Source: Candidatus Gastranaerophilales bacterium (GTDB taxonomy: Bacteria; Cyanobacteriota; Vampirovibrionia; Gastranaerophilales; Gastranaerophilaceae). From it: a stretch of 10,671 nucleotides of DNA. Both the position numbers and the translations under genes were made by a program. Under the pieces are notes generated by a model. It was given only the letters and a program-made list of their open reading frames with translations. It did not search any database and was not told the DNA's origin. This document shows positions 1 through 5,598 of the stretch, piece after piece; the stretch's first letter is position 1; each line of letters starts with the position of its first letter. The DNA is taken from positions 1-10,671 of the forward strand of contig JAJQHF010000216.1 of the NCBI GenBank assembly GCA_021199975.1, read 5' to 3'.

Positions 1-1080
1 ATCATATTCTAGTTTATTAATATCTGTATTTTTTTGAGAATATACTTCAACTCCAAAATCATTATTTTTTAAAAGGTCATAAGCATTATTTTGAATATAA
101 TATATAACTTTTTTTGCAATTTTAGTAAGCCTTGGCATATAGCCCCACATTAAAAAATTATCGCCGTAGCCTTGCTCATAATGAACAAGAAGAGTTGAAT
201 CAGAAATATCTTCTTTCCCTGTCCATTCAGGCTTTGGAAGTTTTGGATATATAGTAGCTTCTGTTTTGCTGAATCTTGACCCGTAATGTTTTTTCCAACC
301 TTCAATATCTCCGTTTCTCATACATGAAGCACAATATGTAAATTCTTCATCGGCCGTTAAATAACCTGCTTTTATAAATTTTTCCCAGCATTCTTTTTCA
401 ATTGAATAGTCCTTCGTTTTCATTGCAGCGACTATGGTATTTTTTAAGTATACTTTACTATCCGGTTCAAATTTTAAAGTATTTTTAAAATAAGATAATG
501 CATTCTTTGCATCAGAAGGATTATGACTCTGTTTTATATATAAGTTAAAATAATTGCAGCCGATTGTATTGTAATCATATGCATCTAACCTGGTTTTGCC
601 TGAAAATTTGAGATAACGATTATAATGTTCTATTGCTTTTAAGAAATCTTCTGTTTTTTCATAAACCTTGCTTATAATTTTATTATTGTCAGCATTGTCT
701 TTTTCTTCTACAAGTTTTTTTGCAAGAATTAATTCCAAATCATATTGCTCAACCTTGTCAAGGCATGCCATATAATTATTTATATTGGTGTTATTTTCCG
801 GAGATAAATCATAAATATATTTATAAAAAATTAACGCATTTGCATAATCATTATCTTTAAAGTATTTTTCCGCAAGTTTTTCAATATGTTCAATAAATAT
901 TTTTTCGCTATATGTAAGTTCTTGATTAATCGCTTCTTTTTTAATATTTTTTTTAACTAACTCATTTAATGATTTTTTATAGTTTTCGTAATAAGAAACA
1001 GCATCGGTAAATTTTTCTTGTTTTAGCATTGCAATCCAAACAGCTCTGTTAAGTTGTAAGTTTAAAAAATTATCAGACAT
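1..1080 (-). CDS. TPR protein with C-terminal heptosyltransferase-like domain (3' part cut off by window edge)
   Basis: The reading frame is open for 360 codons from ATG at 1078-1080 to base 1, where it leaves the window. A strong ribosome binding site, GGAGG, lies 6 bases before the ATG. Residues 1-270 look helical and repeat-like, with TPR-type segments such as the one around 80-95 (NALIFYKYIYDLSPEN) and around 190-210. From about residue 283 the sequence changes to PEWTG...TLLVHYEQGYGDNFLMW. This matches the known join between TPR arrays and a glycosyltransferase-9-like (ADP-heptosyltransferase fold) domain, where LLLHAEQGLGDTIQF is typical. Such proteins are thought to transfer sugars to proteins or surface glycans. 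The catalytic half lies outside the window, so activity and acceptor cannot be judged. No signal peptide is visible, so it is probably cytoplasmic. It is transcribed away from the mazG-like gene. Family call is fairly sure, function is inference. Confidence 0.8.
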   Translation of the reverse strand, partial: MSDNFLNLQLNRAVWIAMLKQEKFTDAVSYYENYKKSLNELVKKNIKKEAINQELTYSEKIFIEHIEKLAEKYFKDNDYANALIFYKYIYDLSPENNTNINNYMACLDKVEQYDLELILAKKLVEEKDNADNNKIISKVYEKTEDFLKAIEHYNRYLKFSGKTRLDAYDYNTIGCNYFNLYIKQSHNPSDAKNALSYFKNTLKFEPDSKVYLKNTIVAAMKTKDYSIEKECWEKFIKAGYLTADEEFTYCASCMRNGDIEGWKKHYGSRFSKTEATIYPKLPKPEWTGKEDISDSTLLVHYEQGYGDNFLMWGYMPRLTKIAKKVIYYIQNNAYDLLKNNDFGVEVYSQKNTDINKLEYD

Positions 1081-1106
1081 AATTCCTCCGCCTATAAAAA
1101 TAATAA

Positions 1107-1135
1107 ATCATAATTAAAAAATCTTTTTCATACAA
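1107..1135 (-). promoter_or_regulatory. candidate sigma70-type promoter for the TPR-glycosyltransferase gene
   Basis: On the minus strand, a -35 box TTGTAT (1130-1135) and a -10 box TATGAT (1107-1112) are separated by exactly 17 bases. Transcription would start near 1100, leaving a short leader that still contains the GGAGG site at 1084-1088. The region is AT-rich, so chance matches are common; the good spacing and position are the support. Confidence 0.4.
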
Positions 1136-1208
1136 ATAACTGAATATTTATCATAATTTAAGCAAAAAATTTTTTTTTGATTTTTAAAGACAAATAAAGG
1201 AGATAGAA

Positions 1209-1814
1209 ATGAGAGTTAATTTTAATACATACAATAATTATAGTGTTTCAATGAAAGCAAACACAACCTCAAGAACTGGAAACGGCGCAAAATCAGAAAC
1301 TGAACTTAAAAGATTATTAGAACCTTTTGCGTTAAATAAAAAAGCTAAAGTACCCCCGCTGCATATAATGAAAGGTATAAATCCAAATAATAATGATGTT
1401 TTTGATTCTTTTACAAAAATAGATGATGCAACAAGACAAATAAATTTTGTAAAATCTCAATCAGCATGGGATGACTGTTTGTTAGAAGAAATAGAAGAAT
1501 TTAAGGTCGCAAGAAAAGATTATGAAATTAATAAAACCGTACAAAACTATGACCACATGGAAGAAGAAATGGGTGATATATTCTATACAGCAGCAAGTAT
1601 AGCAAAGGATTCAGGTATTGATCCTAAAGAAGCGTTCAAAGCAACAAACAGGAAATTTTATAACCGAATAAATATAATGGAAAGATTATGTTCATTCTCT
1701 GATAATAAAACACCATCCTCATTAAAAGATTGTAAAGATTATGAAAGAAGAGCTTTATGGAATGCAGCAAAACGTAAGCTTTATGATGCACAAAGCCTTC
1801 AATATCAAAATTAA
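1209..1814 (+). CDS. MazG-family nucleotide pyrophosphohydrolase-like protein with N-terminal extension
   Basis: The 201-residue protein starts at ATG 1209, 6 bases after AAAGGAG. Residues about 85-160 look like a MazG domain. They show EEIEEF (E94, E97) followed by EEMGDIF (E120, D123), the ExxE...ExxD arrangement that binds magnesium in all-alpha NTP pyrophosphatases. The run GIDPKEAFKATNRKFYNRI (136-154) closely resembles the conserved end of the MazG repeat. MazG-type enzymes hydrolyse NTPs or dNTPs to NMP and pyrophosphate, as house-cleaning or in stress signalling; the substrate cannot be read here. Only one MazG domain is present, whereas E. coli MazG has two. The first 80 or so residues are rich in Asn, Thr and Lys and match nothing I recognise. 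A basic 40-residue tail follows the domain. The gene stands alone, divergent from the TPR gene and convergent with minE. Domain assignment is good; specificity is unknown. Confidence 0.8.
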   Translation: MRVNFNTYNNYSVSMKANTTSRTGNGAKSETELKRLLEPFALNKKAKVPPLHIMKGINPNNNDVFDSFTKIDDATRQINFVKSQSAWDDCLLEEIEEFKVARKDYEINKTVQNYDHMEEEMGDIFYTAASIAKDSGIDPKEAFKATNRKFYNRINIMERLCSFSDNKTPSSLKDCKDYERRALWNAAKRKLYDAQSLQYQN

Positions 1815-1818
1815 TAAT

Positions 1819-2364
1819 CTATTTATCGGTATCTGTTATTTCATTATCAGATTCTGTTAATTTTTCAACATCATCAGAGTTTTTTTCAATTTCTTCTTCA
1901 ATTATTTCATCAGTATCGTCAGAAGATTCCGTTTCGTCATCTTCAGAAGATTTTGTGTCTTTTTTTATTTCTTCTTCACTTGAATTTTCTTCAATATTTT
2001 CTTGATTTTCATCATCATCGTCGTCAGAAACTTTTTGCTCTTCTTCTTGAAGTTTCTTTCTTAATTCTTCAAGTTCTTCTTCTGTTTTAGCTCTGATAAT
2101 AGGAATATTCAGCATTAAAGCAGCTGTATCACCCTCTTGCTTCAAACCTATTTCAAGTTCTTCTTTATCAATAACAACATATTTTGAAAATACATCGATA
2201 AGTTCTTCTCTCATTTTATTCATAATAAGAGGATCAAGTTTTGTTCTGTCGTGCATTAAAATAACTTGTAATCTGTTTGTTGCACATTCACTTGTATTTT
2301 CGGATTTTTCAAATTGGAAAAGCTCTATAATTTTATTATAAATATCAGAAAAAAGTGTTTTCAT
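1819..2364 (-). CDS. minE: cell division topological specificity factor MinE with long acidic C-terminal tail
   Basis: MinE stimulates the MinD ATPase and drives Min oscillation, keeping the MinC inhibitor away from midcell. Residues 1-93 align with the usual MinE of about 88 residues: an amphipathic N-terminal membrane helix (MKTLFSDIYNKIIELFQF), then the MinD-contact segment (CATNRLQVILMHDR, 27-40, compare ANIAKERLQIIVAERR in E. coli), then the dimerisation part with EELIDVFSKYVVIDKEELE (53-71) and a closing strand near 83-90. The remaining 88 residues are unusual: by hand count 42 are Asp or Glu and 10 are Lys or Arg, with a run of five Asp at 114-118. This tail is probably disordered. The ribosome binding site AAAGGAG lies inside the last codons of minD, 3 bases separate the two genes, and translation is probably coupled. 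The stop is 4 bases from the end of the convergent mazG-like gene. Confidence 0.93.
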   Translation of the reverse strand: MKTLFSDIYNKIIELFQFEKSENTSECATNRLQVILMHDRTKLDPLIMNKMREELIDVFSKYVVIDKEELEIGLKQEGDTAALMLNIPIIRAKTEEELEELRKKLQEEEQKVSDDDDDENQENIEENSSEEEIKKDTKSSEDDETESSDDTDEIIEEEIEKNSDDVEKLTESDNEITDTDK

Positions 2365-2367
2365 TTT

Positions 2368-3186
2368 TTACTCCTTTCCCTGTTTTTTTAAGCCTGAAAT
2401 GAATTTTTTAAGCTTTCCAATAATATCTTTAGGTTCATTTATATCTAAGAAAGGAACTTCTTCCCCGTTAATTCTTCTTGCAACATTAATATAAGCTCTG
2501 CCGGCAAGAGATTTTTCATTATTAACAATAGGCTCACCTCTGTTTGTAGAGGTTATTATACCTGTATCTTCAGGAATGACTCCGATTTTTTGGCAGGAAA
2601 GAATATTTTCAACATCTTCAACGCTCATCATATCGTTTGATTTAATCATGTTTGGTCTTACACGGTTAATTAACAGTTTGTAATTTTCAATGCCTTCAGC
2701 GGCTTCTAAAAGTCCTATAATTCTATCCGCATCTCTAACTGCAGACATTTCGGGAGTCGTAACAATAATTGCTTCCGATGCTCCTGCTATAGCGGTTTGA
2801 AAACCTTGTTCAATACCTGCGGGGCAGTCTACTAAAATATAATTATAGTCTTTTTTAAGTTTTTCTGTAATTTTTTTCAATTGTTCTGCTGTAACAGAAG
2901 ATTTGTCACGTGTTTGAGCAGCTGCAAGCAGGCATAAATTGGGATTTTTTTTGTCTTTTACAAGCGCTTGTTTTAATTTGCAGCGTTCCTCAACAACATC
3001 AACAAGTGTATAAACTATTCTGTTTTCCAGTCCTAATAATAAGTCTAAATTCCTTAGACCGATATCTGTATCAATAAGAACAACGCTGTGTCCGTTTTTA
3101 GCAAGCGCAGTACCGATATTAGCACTAGTTGTAGTCTTGCCTACACCTCCTTTACCGGATGTTATTACTATAACTCTCCCCGTCAT
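2368..3186 (-). CDS. minD: septum site-determining ATPase MinD
   Basis: MinD is the membrane-cycling ATPase that recruits MinC and is released by MinE. The 272-residue protein has the usual length. It carries the deviant Walker A motif GKGGVGKTT (11-19) with both the signature lysine K12 and K17, the switch I region DTDIGLRNLD (39-48), the Walker B/switch II region DCPAGIE (120-126), and the MinD-typical segment TTPEMSAVRDADRIIG (143-158). It ends in a basic amphipathic helix (about 253-268, IIGKLKKFISGLKKQ), the membrane targeting sequence. The start is ATG at 3184-3186 with TAAGGAG 8 bases upstream; that site contains the minC stop codon, so minC and minD are probably translationally coupled. 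Nothing looks degraded. Identification is very secure, with the neighbours minC and minE in canonical order. Confidence 0.97.
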   Translation of the reverse strand: MTGRVIVITSGKGGVGKTTTSANIGTALAKNGHSVVLIDTDIGLRNLDLLLGLENRIVYTLVDVVEERCKLKQALVKDKKNPNLCLLAAAQTRDKSSVTAEQLKKITEKLKKDYNYILVDCPAGIEQGFQTAIAGASEAIIVTTPEMSAVRDADRIIGLLEAAEGIENYKLLINRVRPNMIKSNDMMSVEDVENILSCQKIGVIPEDTGIITSTNRGEPIVNNEKSLAGRAYINVARRINGEEVPFLDINEPKDIIGKLKKFISGLKKQGKE

Positions 3187-3198
3187 CTAAACCGCTCC

Positions 3199-4278
3199 TT
3201 AATCGTTTATTTTAAATACTACTATTTCACCGTTAATAATTCTTGCTTCTTCCGGTGTAAAAGAATTTGTTTTTTCTATAAATACCGTATTGAGAGAATC
3301 CGGTCTTCTCGAATAACAATTAGCAATTCTTAATTGTATAGCGTTCATTTTTAAAGCCCGCACTCTGGCTTTTTGGTTACCTCCGGCGCCGGCATGAGCT
3401 ATACCGCTTAAAACACCCCATACTGTAATATCACCTAATGCAGTAACTTCGCACCCCGGGTGACAATCTCCAATTATAACTATATTCCCTTCATAGTTTA
3501 TAACCTGACCTGAACGTATAGTTTGTTTTATATATTTTGTAGGGAAAGCTTCAAGCTCAATATCTTCTTTTGTATATTCCTGCTCCGGAACAATTATATC
3601 GGTTAATTCTTCTCTTTCCGCATAAGTTTCTTCTTGCGATGGTTCCATATCAAAAATACTTGTCTGTACAGGGTTAGAACCGAATATAACATCCAATTCG
3701 TCCTGTAATTCTTCGTTTACGGGATTTTGAATATTGCTGTTTTCTGTTGTAACTGTATCTTCTTTTTTTTCTTCTATAATCTCTTCTTCTTGTTTTGCGG
3801 TTTCATCAATTGTTTTTTCAAGATTTTGAGCTTCTTCGCTTATAATGGTATTTGAAGTTTCATTTTGTGATATTAAATCAGGTTCTTCTACAATTACATC
3901 CTCTTTATTTTCATTATTATTTGCCTGTATTTCTTCTTTTAGTTCCTCTGCTGTTTTATAAGGCATAGCAGGTGAAATTTCATAAGTGTTTTCAGCTGAA
4001 ACATTAGAAATAATTATCCCCAATGAAAGCGCAACTTTTTCCGTTTCAACTGATTTTGTATCTATACTTGAAAGAATGGAATCAATACCGCTTATCAGTG
4101 ATTTAATGCTTAACAGCTGAGCCTGATTTAAATCAACGTTTCCAAGTTTAAGACATATACGTTTATTCTTCACTTCTTCTTTATCTAACACAGAACTTAA
4201 TTCAAATATTATTTCAGGTGCAGTATTAATATCGCCCAAATCAATTACATATACATTATCATTGAGAACCTGTTCCAT
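3199..4278 (-). CDS. minC: septum site-determining protein MinC with extended acidic linker
   Basis: MinC blocks FtsZ assembly when held at the membrane by MinD. The C-terminal domain (about 246-328) is canonical: it has the RSGQ motif (255-258), then the glycine-rich beta-helix repeats (NYEGNIVIIGDCHPGCEVTA, TVWGVLSGIAHAGAGG) that bind MinD, and a usual closing strand EEARIINGEIVVF (343-355). Residues 1-92 fit the MinC N-terminal FtsZ-inhibiting domain, though similarity there is weak, as is common. Between them lies a linker of about 150 residues (93-245), rich in Glu, Asp, Asn and Thr, so the protein is 359 residues against about 231 in E. coli. The ATG at 4276-4278 is preceded closely by AGAAGG, a mediocre ribosome binding site. 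First gene of the minCDE operon; the gap to minD is 12 bases. Confidence 0.93.
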   Translation of the reverse strand: MEQVLNDNVYVIDLGDINTAPEIIFELSSVLDKEEVKNKRICLKLGNVDLNQAQLLSIKSLISGIDSILSSIDTKSVETEKVALSLGIIISNVSAENTYEISPAMPYKTAEELKEEIQANNNENKEDVIVEEPDLISQNETSNTIISEEAQNLEKTIDETAKQEEEIIEEKKEDTVTTENSNIQNPVNEELQDELDVIFGSNPVQTSIFDMEPSQEETYAEREELTDIIVPEQEYTKEDIELEAFPTKYIKQTIRSGQVINYEGNIVIIGDCHPGCEVTALGDITVWGVLSGIAHAGAGGNQKARVRALKMNAIQLRIANCYSRRPDSLNTVFIEKTNSFTPEEARIINGEIVVFKIND

Positions 4279-4343
4279 ATCCTTCTCTTTCTTCTCTCAA
4301 GTATCTTAAAAATTTTTATTATTAACCCGTAATCTACATAAAA

Positions 4344-4372
4344 AGAATATACTAAAATTTACAAGATTTCAA
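4344..4372 (-). promoter_or_regulatory. candidate promoter of the minCDE operon
   Basis: On the minus strand, TTGAAA (4367-4372) and TATTCT (4344-4349) are separated by 17 bases. An alternative -10, TATATT (4346-4351), overlaps with a shorter 15-base spacer. Transcription would begin near 4337, about 58 bases before the minC start. The surrounding spacer is very AT-rich, so this is a candidate only. Confidence 0.35.
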
Positions 4373-4506
4373 ATAAATACAAAAATAATGTATACTTTTA
4401 TAACCAAAAAGCAATAGAGTTTGCTTAATTTAAATTTACAAACTGTCGCAAAACTTTTATTTTCAAGGCTAAAAAATTAAATAATTTAAACTTGATTAAA
4501 AAAAAT

Positions 4507-4535
4507 TTGTCCTTAAAAATTAAATAGTTCATAAT
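4507..4535 (+). promoter_or_regulatory. candidate promoter of the secreted HExxH protein gene
   Basis: TTGTCC (4507-4512), a 17-base spacer and CATAAT (4530-4535) form a plausible sigma70-type promoter. The -10 box overlaps the upstream ATG at 4534, so that ATG would not be in the message. This agrees with choosing the ATG at 4564 as the start. The rest of the 285-base spacer 4279-4563 is AT-rich and shows no further element I can support. Confidence 0.38.
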
Positions 4536-4563
4536 GTTTTTAAGAAAGAAGAATAAGGGATAT

Positions 4564-5271
4564 ATGAAAAGAAAGAAATTAATCGTATTAATTCTTACGG
4601 CATTATTAATACAAACTGCGGCAATCTCTGCTCCTAAGGGAGCCTTAGATGAAAGTAAAATGAAATCATCTCAAATTGCGGAAGGAATGAGTGTAAATAA
4701 GCCGGAATTTGATACCGAAGCCTATGCGAAAAAATATAAAAAGATAACTAAAGACGGTGCCGTAATGCAGGCAATGGAATTAATGAATACTGTAAGTATC
4801 GGACAATATTCCTATAATGCGTTGATGGGAAATAATTTAACAGAGTATCCTTTTAAAATTGAATTTAAAAATATATCTGAAATTAATCCCGAGTACGCAT
4901 CATTTGATGCTTTAGGGTGGAAGAAAAAAAACAAACTTTATATTTATATAAATGAAAAACACAGAAACGCTCCGCCTGAAGCAATAGCGGCTCTTTTAGC
5001 ACATGAAGCAATTCATCAGGATGAATTTGCATCTTTAAATGAAGAAACATATGCTTGGACTCTAGAAGCTGCCGTTTGGATGAAGTTAACGGAAAAAAAT
5101 CCGACTTCAAGAAACAGCTATTCGACTCTTGTAGAAAGAGAAAATATGCTTCAAAAACTTTTTGAAAAAGGTGATTATACAAATAAATATATAAAAAAAG
5201 CAGTATATACAAACCCGGGGTACAAAAAACTACCTACTCGTTCTCCGGGATTTGAAGATGAAGATTTGTAA
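4564..5271 (+). CDS. secreted HExxH putative metallopeptidase of unrecognised family
   Basis: I do not recognise the family. The chosen start, ATG 4564, follows AAGGGA (4555-4560) and begins a classical Sec signal peptide: basic MKRKK, a hydrophobic core (LIVLILTALLIQTAA), and a likely cut after Ala-23 (AISA|PK). An in-frame ATG 30 bases upstream lacks a ribosome binding site and would bury the signal. There is no lipobox. The mature part contains LLAHEAIHQDEF (144-155): H147, E148 and H151 form an HExxH zinc motif as in gluzincin peptidases. Glu-160/161 and Glu-168 downstream are possible third ligands. The middle (about 95-130) has alternating beta-type stretches ending in KLYIYIN, as is common just before the HExxH helix. 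It is 235 residues long and probably acts in the periplasm or outside the cell. It lies alone between the min operon and a GC-rich spacer. Peptidase activity is inference from the motif. Confidence 0.7.
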   Translation: MKRKKLIVLILTALLIQTAAISAPKGALDESKMKSSQIAEGMSVNKPEFDTEAYAKKYKKITKDGAVMQAMELMNTVSIGQYSYNALMGNNLTEYPFKIEFKNISEINPEYASFDALGWKKKNKLYIYINEKHRNAPPEAIAALLAHEAIHQDEFASLNEETYAWTLEAAVWMKLTEKNPTSRNSYSTLVERENMLQKLFEKGDYTNKYIKKAVYTNPGYKKLPTRSPGFEDEDL

Positions 5272-5272
5272 T

Positions 5273-5520
5273 AACTAATCTAGTGTCGCATCCTGCCGCC
5301 GGCTGTCTTGGATTTCGCTCACCGCACAAGCCCCTGCAACCACCTAACGGCTTTGCCGGCGGATACAGGCTCACACACTTCAAATTAGTTTAGCGGTTCG
5401 CTTTATATCATTACAGAAATCTGTCGATTTCTTGCATTCGGTTGGGCTGTTGCTGCTTCGGCGTTCCGCTTACGCTCCAGCCTGCGCAAAATCAGTTCCT
5501 CGCCGCCGTCAAAATCCTCA
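5273..5520. other. GC-rich, hairpin-rich intergenic element (possible non-coding RNA or interspersed repeat)
   Basis: This fills most of the 327-base gap before ffh. By hand count 5281-5380 is about 60% G+C and 5281-5520 about 53%, far above the AT-rich genes on both sides. Several inverted repeats are visible. AACTAAT (5273-5279) pairs with ATTAGTT (5384-5390) and encloses CCGCCGGC (5296-5303) with GCCGGCGG (5355-5362). That stem extends through CCTG/CAGG past a 3-base bulge and encloses AAGCC/GGCTT (5328-5332, 5349-5353). A second hairpin is AGAAATC-TGTC-GATTTCT (5415-5432). A third is GGCTG/CAGCC (5445-5449, 5478-5482) enclosing GCGT/ACGC (5461-5464, 5472-5475). No convincing protein is encoded in any frame. 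Nested stems suggest structured RNA, but a MITE-like repeat or a decayed foreign insert fits equally well. The transcribed strand is unknown. Confidence 0.5.
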
Positions 5521-5539
5521 AATTAAAAATTTTACAAAG

Positions 5540-5548
5540 TGATACAAT
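5540..5548 (+). promoter_or_regulatory. candidate extended -10 promoter for the ffh operon
   Basis: TGATACAAT matches an extended -10 element (TGn followed by TACAAT, 5 of 6 to consensus). No good -35 lies 16-18 bases upstream, which an extended -10 can tolerate. Transcription would start near 5555, giving a leader of about 45 bases before the ffh ATG. A T-run at 5572-5579 lies within this leader. Confidence 0.3.
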
Positions 5549-5581
5549 TTCAGGAATTGAGGGCATATCGGTTTTTTTTGT

Positions 5582-5595
5582 AGTAAAATTTTACT
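5582..5595. repeat. perfect 14-base palindrome just before the ffh start
   Basis: AGTAAAATTTTACT is its own reverse complement and ends 3 bases before the ffh ATG, in the place where a ribosome binding site would normally be. It could be an operator for a dimeric regulator or an RNA hairpin over the start, but with no loop and AT-rich arms the hairpin would be weak. AT-rich palindromes can also arise by chance. Confidence 0.4.
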
Positions 5596-5598
5596 GTT

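Noticed and set aside
1825..1852. ATCTG/CAGAT inverted repeat near the minE end as a bidirectional terminator
   Set aside because: It lies in coding sequence, is A/T-rich with a mismatch and large loop, and lacks a T-run at the right distance.
2010..2025. Trinucleotide run coding for consecutive Asp in MinE as a microsatellite
   Set aside because: It is only five codons with mixed GAC/GAT use, part of a longer acidic tail that is not a simple DNA repeat.
4534..4563. Upstream ATG as start of the secreted HExxH protein
   Set aside because: No ribosome binding site precedes it, it overlaps a candidate -10 box, and it would put ten extra residues before a standard signal peptide.
5285..5386. 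Stop-free plus-strand stretch in the GC-rich element as a small protein
   Set aside because: It has no start codon with a ribosome binding site, has Pro/Cys/His-rich unnatural composition, and is better explained by hairpin structure.
5391..5410. GGTTCG in the GC-rich block as a T-loop of a tRNA
   Set aside because: No acceptor stem, anticodon arm or D-arm with proper spacing can be built around it; the motif sits in a 4-base-pair mini hairpin.
5440..5500. Possible SRP RNA (ffs) next to ffh; the minus strand contains GAAGCAGCA in a hairpin-forming block
   Set aside because: The conserved SRP RNA tip (a GGAA-type tetraloop with the asymmetric internal loop, as in CCGGAAGGAAGCAGCC) is missing, and the hairpins do not form one long rod.
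5545..5579. CAATT/AATTG hairpin followed by a run of T as an intrinsic terminator
   Set aside because: The stem is only 5 A/T-rich pairs and about 10 bases separate it from the T-run, too far for a functional terminator.
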